From assembly GCF_050908995.1 (NCBI RefSeq), contig NW_027484957.1, positions 1 to 64,000 on the forward strand: 64,000 nucleotides of DNA, given 5' to 3'. Source of the stretch: Andrena cerasifolii. Its lineage: Eukaryota; Arthropoda; Insecta; Hymenoptera; Andrenidae. Below the pieces are notes generated by a model. It was not told the origin of the DNA. It did no database searches and saw only the letters and a list, made by a program, of their open reading frames with translations. Below, one piece after another: positions 62,175 through 64,000 of the stretch; the stretch's first letter is position 1; each line of letters begins with the position of its first letter. A program made the position numbers and the translations under genes.

Positions 62175-64000
62175 TCAAAGAGCGAGAAGTGGCGCAGGTG
62201 TTTCGAGACAGTGATTGTTTAACAACGAGACGCAGAATTTTCGATCGCCTCTTGAAAGGCCTGCGCCTCTTATTTGCAACTTTAAGGCGATGCCTTTGAA
62301 GCTGAAATTTAGTATACCTCTTTCCACTTCATTTTCTCCTGATATATTGGCCAAAATCTGGCGAAAATTTTCAGAATGTACAAAATTGGGCTTTGTAACA
62401 GAAGAACATGCCGTCGAAAGATATGTCACAAAGTAACGTCTCCGGAGAGCAAATCAAAGAGCGAGAAGTGGCGCAGATGTTTCGAGACAGTGACTGTTCA
62501 ACGAAGAGACGCAGAATTTTCGAACGCCTCTTGAAAGGCCTGCGCCTCTTATTTGCAACTTTAAGGCGATGCATTTGAAGCTGAAATTTAGTATACCTCT
62601 TTCCACTTCATTTTCTCCTGATATATTGGCCAAAATCTGGCAAAAATTTTCAGAATGCACAAAATTGGGCTTTGTAACAGGAGAACATGCCGTTGAAAGA
62701 GATGGCACATAGTAACGTCTCCGGAGAACAAATCAAAGAGCGAGAAGTGGCGCAGATCTTTCGAGACAGTGACTGTTTAACGAAGACACGCAGAATTTTC
62801 GAACGCCTCTTGAAAGGCCTGCGCCTCTGATTTGCAACTTTAAGGCGATGCCTTTGAAGCTGAAATTTAGTATACCTCTTTCCACTTCATTTTCTCCTGA
62901 TATATTGGCGAAAATCTGGCGAAAATTTCGAGAATACACAAAATTGTGCTTTGTAACAGGACAACATGCCGTCGAAAGAGATGGAACAAAGTAACGTCTC
63001 TGGAGAGCAAATCAAAGAGCGAGAAGTGGCGCAGGTGTTTCGAGACAGTGACTGTTTAACAACGAGACGCATAATTTTCGATCGCCTCTTGAAAGGCATG
63101 CGCCTCTGATTTGCAACTTTAAGGCGATGCCTCTGAAGCTGAAATTTAGTATACCTCTTTCCACTTCATTTTCTCCTGATATATTGTCCAAAACCTGGCG
63201 AAAATTTCGAGAATACACAAAATTGTGCTTTGTAACAGGACAACATGCCGTCGAAAGAGATGGCACAAAGTAACGTCTCCGGAGAGCAAATCAAAGAGCA
63301 AGAAGTGGCGCAGGTGTTTCGAGACAGTGATTGTTTAACAACGAGACGCAGAATTTTCGATCGCCTCTTGAAAGGCCTGCGCCTCTTATTTGCAACTTTA
63401 AGGCGATGCATTTGAAGCTGAAATTTAGTATACCTCTTTCCACTTCATTTTCTCCTGATATATTGGCCAAAATCTGGAGAAAATTTTCAGAATGCACTAA
63501 ATTGGGCTTTGTAACAGAAGAACATGCCGTCGAAAGATATGTCACAAAGTAACGTCTCCGGAGAGCAAATCAAAGAGCGAGAAGTGGCGCAGATGTTTCG
63601 AGACAGTGACTGTTCAACGAAGAGACGCAGAATTTTCGAACGCATCTTGAAAGGCCTGCGCCTCTTATTTGCAACTTTATGGCGATGCCTCTGAAGCTGA
63701 AATTTAGTATACCTCTTTCCACTTCATTTTCTCCTGATATATTGGCCAAAACCTGGCGAAAATTTCGAGAATACACAAAATTGAGCTTTGCAACAGGACA
63801 ACATGCCGTCGAAAGAGATGGAACAAAGTAACGTCTCTGGAGAGCAAATCAAAGAGCGAGAAGTGGCGCAGGTGTTTCGAGACAGTGATTGTTTATCAAC
63901 GAGACGCAGAATTTTCGAACGCCTCTTGAAAGGCCTGCGCCTCTTATTTGCAACTTTAAGGCGATGCCTTTGAAGCTGAAATTTAGTATACCTCTTTCCA
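62175..64000. repeat. Zone III 7-monomer higher-order repeat, copy 3, cut by the window end
   Basis: Third consecutive copy, 1,826 of 1,953 bases present, in exact phase. It differs a little more: CAGATCTTT (62,753), GGCATGCGCC (63,096), GATGCATTTG (63,407), CTGGAGAAAA (63,474), and it has GAAATTTAG where copies 1 and 2 have GAAATTCAG. It probably continues beyond the window. Confidence 0.88.

Larger units (their letters stand above)
1..64000. repeat. 279-bp tandem satellite array filling the window
   Basis: The same sequence recurs every 279 bases from end to end, about 229 copies, all in one orientation. Landmarks such as GTATAC, TTGGCCAA and CAAATCAAAG appear once in nearly every copy. 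The phase of CAAATCAAAG moves only 3 bases between the first and last copies, so length is almost perfectly kept. The first and last monomers are cut by the window edges, so the array is larger than the window. No unique DNA, transposon, gene or RNA gene interrupts it. Neighbouring monomers differ by roughly a few to fifteen per cent, but monomers one HOR apart are nearly identical. By analogy with known satellites, a centromeric or heterochromatic location is likely; this is inference. Confidence 0.98.

Noticed and set aside
1..64000. Hundreds of open frames of 60-184 codons on both strands
   Set aside because: They are the same few frames repeated every 279 bases because 279 is a multiple of 3. 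Most end at the same stop in each monomer, their amino acids change freely between copies, many start at GTG or TTG only by chance, and no known domain is recognisable. The longest ones (10,276-10,830 and 12,078-12,620) arise where one-base deletions join frames.
1..64000. CRISPR array
   Set aside because: Units are directly adjacent copies of one 279-bp sequence with no unique spacers and no cas genes.
1..64000. Transposon or retroelement with long repeats
   Set aside because: No terminal repeats, target-site duplications, transposase or reverse transcriptase motifs. Long identical segments are explained by satellite block duplication.

Overview
The window is a single uninterrupted satellite DNA array. 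It holds about 229 head-to-tail copies of a 279-bp monomer (about 44% G+C, counted by hand on the first copy). It enters and leaves the window in mid-array, and no gene, RNA gene, transposon or unique-sequence interruption was seen anywhere. Multi-kilobase arrays with higher-order repeats (HORs, blocks of several different monomers copied as one unit) are typical of eukaryotic centromeric or other heterochromatic DNA. The sequence therefore suggests a eukaryotic chromosome assembled from long reads. I do not recognise the monomer family and cannot name the organism.

Monomers differ at linked diagnostic positions, which allow the array to be divided into three zones. Zone I (about 1-6,930) holds the most heterogeneous monomers; the best visible regularity is one distinctive monomer type recurring at 9-monomer spacing. 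Zone II (about 6,931-30,370) is built around a recognisable ordered cycle of seven monomer types, called a-b-c-d-e-f-g here. It is complete at 25,903-27,856 and is otherwise seen as deletion and fusion variants, within larger copied blocks: a 13-mer pair at 6,931-14,181, a 5-mer pair at 19,204-21,993, and an 8-mer block at 16,972 and again at 21,994. Zone III (about 30,370-64,000) uses other types, marked by a CGATCG variant and a linked GAAGAAC/GATATGTCAC variant. It contains a 16/14-monomer segment pair (40,412-49,058), a 6-mer pair (54,642-57,989) and a different 7-mer (1,953 bp) in three nearly identical consecutive copies from 58,269 to the window end. A second 13-mer pair (28,136-35,389) bridges zones II and III.

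The array shows how it has evolved: block duplication by unequal exchange, hybrid monomers from crossovers inside a monomer, and loss of one or two monomers from a block. Phase is held so well that the net drift over 64 kb is only -3 bases. The exceptions are two indel-rich stretches (about 10.1-13.7 kb and 25.9-30.2 kb) that look more like sequence or assembly error than biology.

The many open frames of 60-184 codons are a by-product of a 279 = 3 x 93 periodicity. They show no sign of being genes. I found no undescribed protein-coding or defence system; the interest of the window lies in the satellite architecture. Block boundaries are placed at a fixed monomer phase (the conserved CAAATCAAAG) and are uncertain by up to about one monomer.
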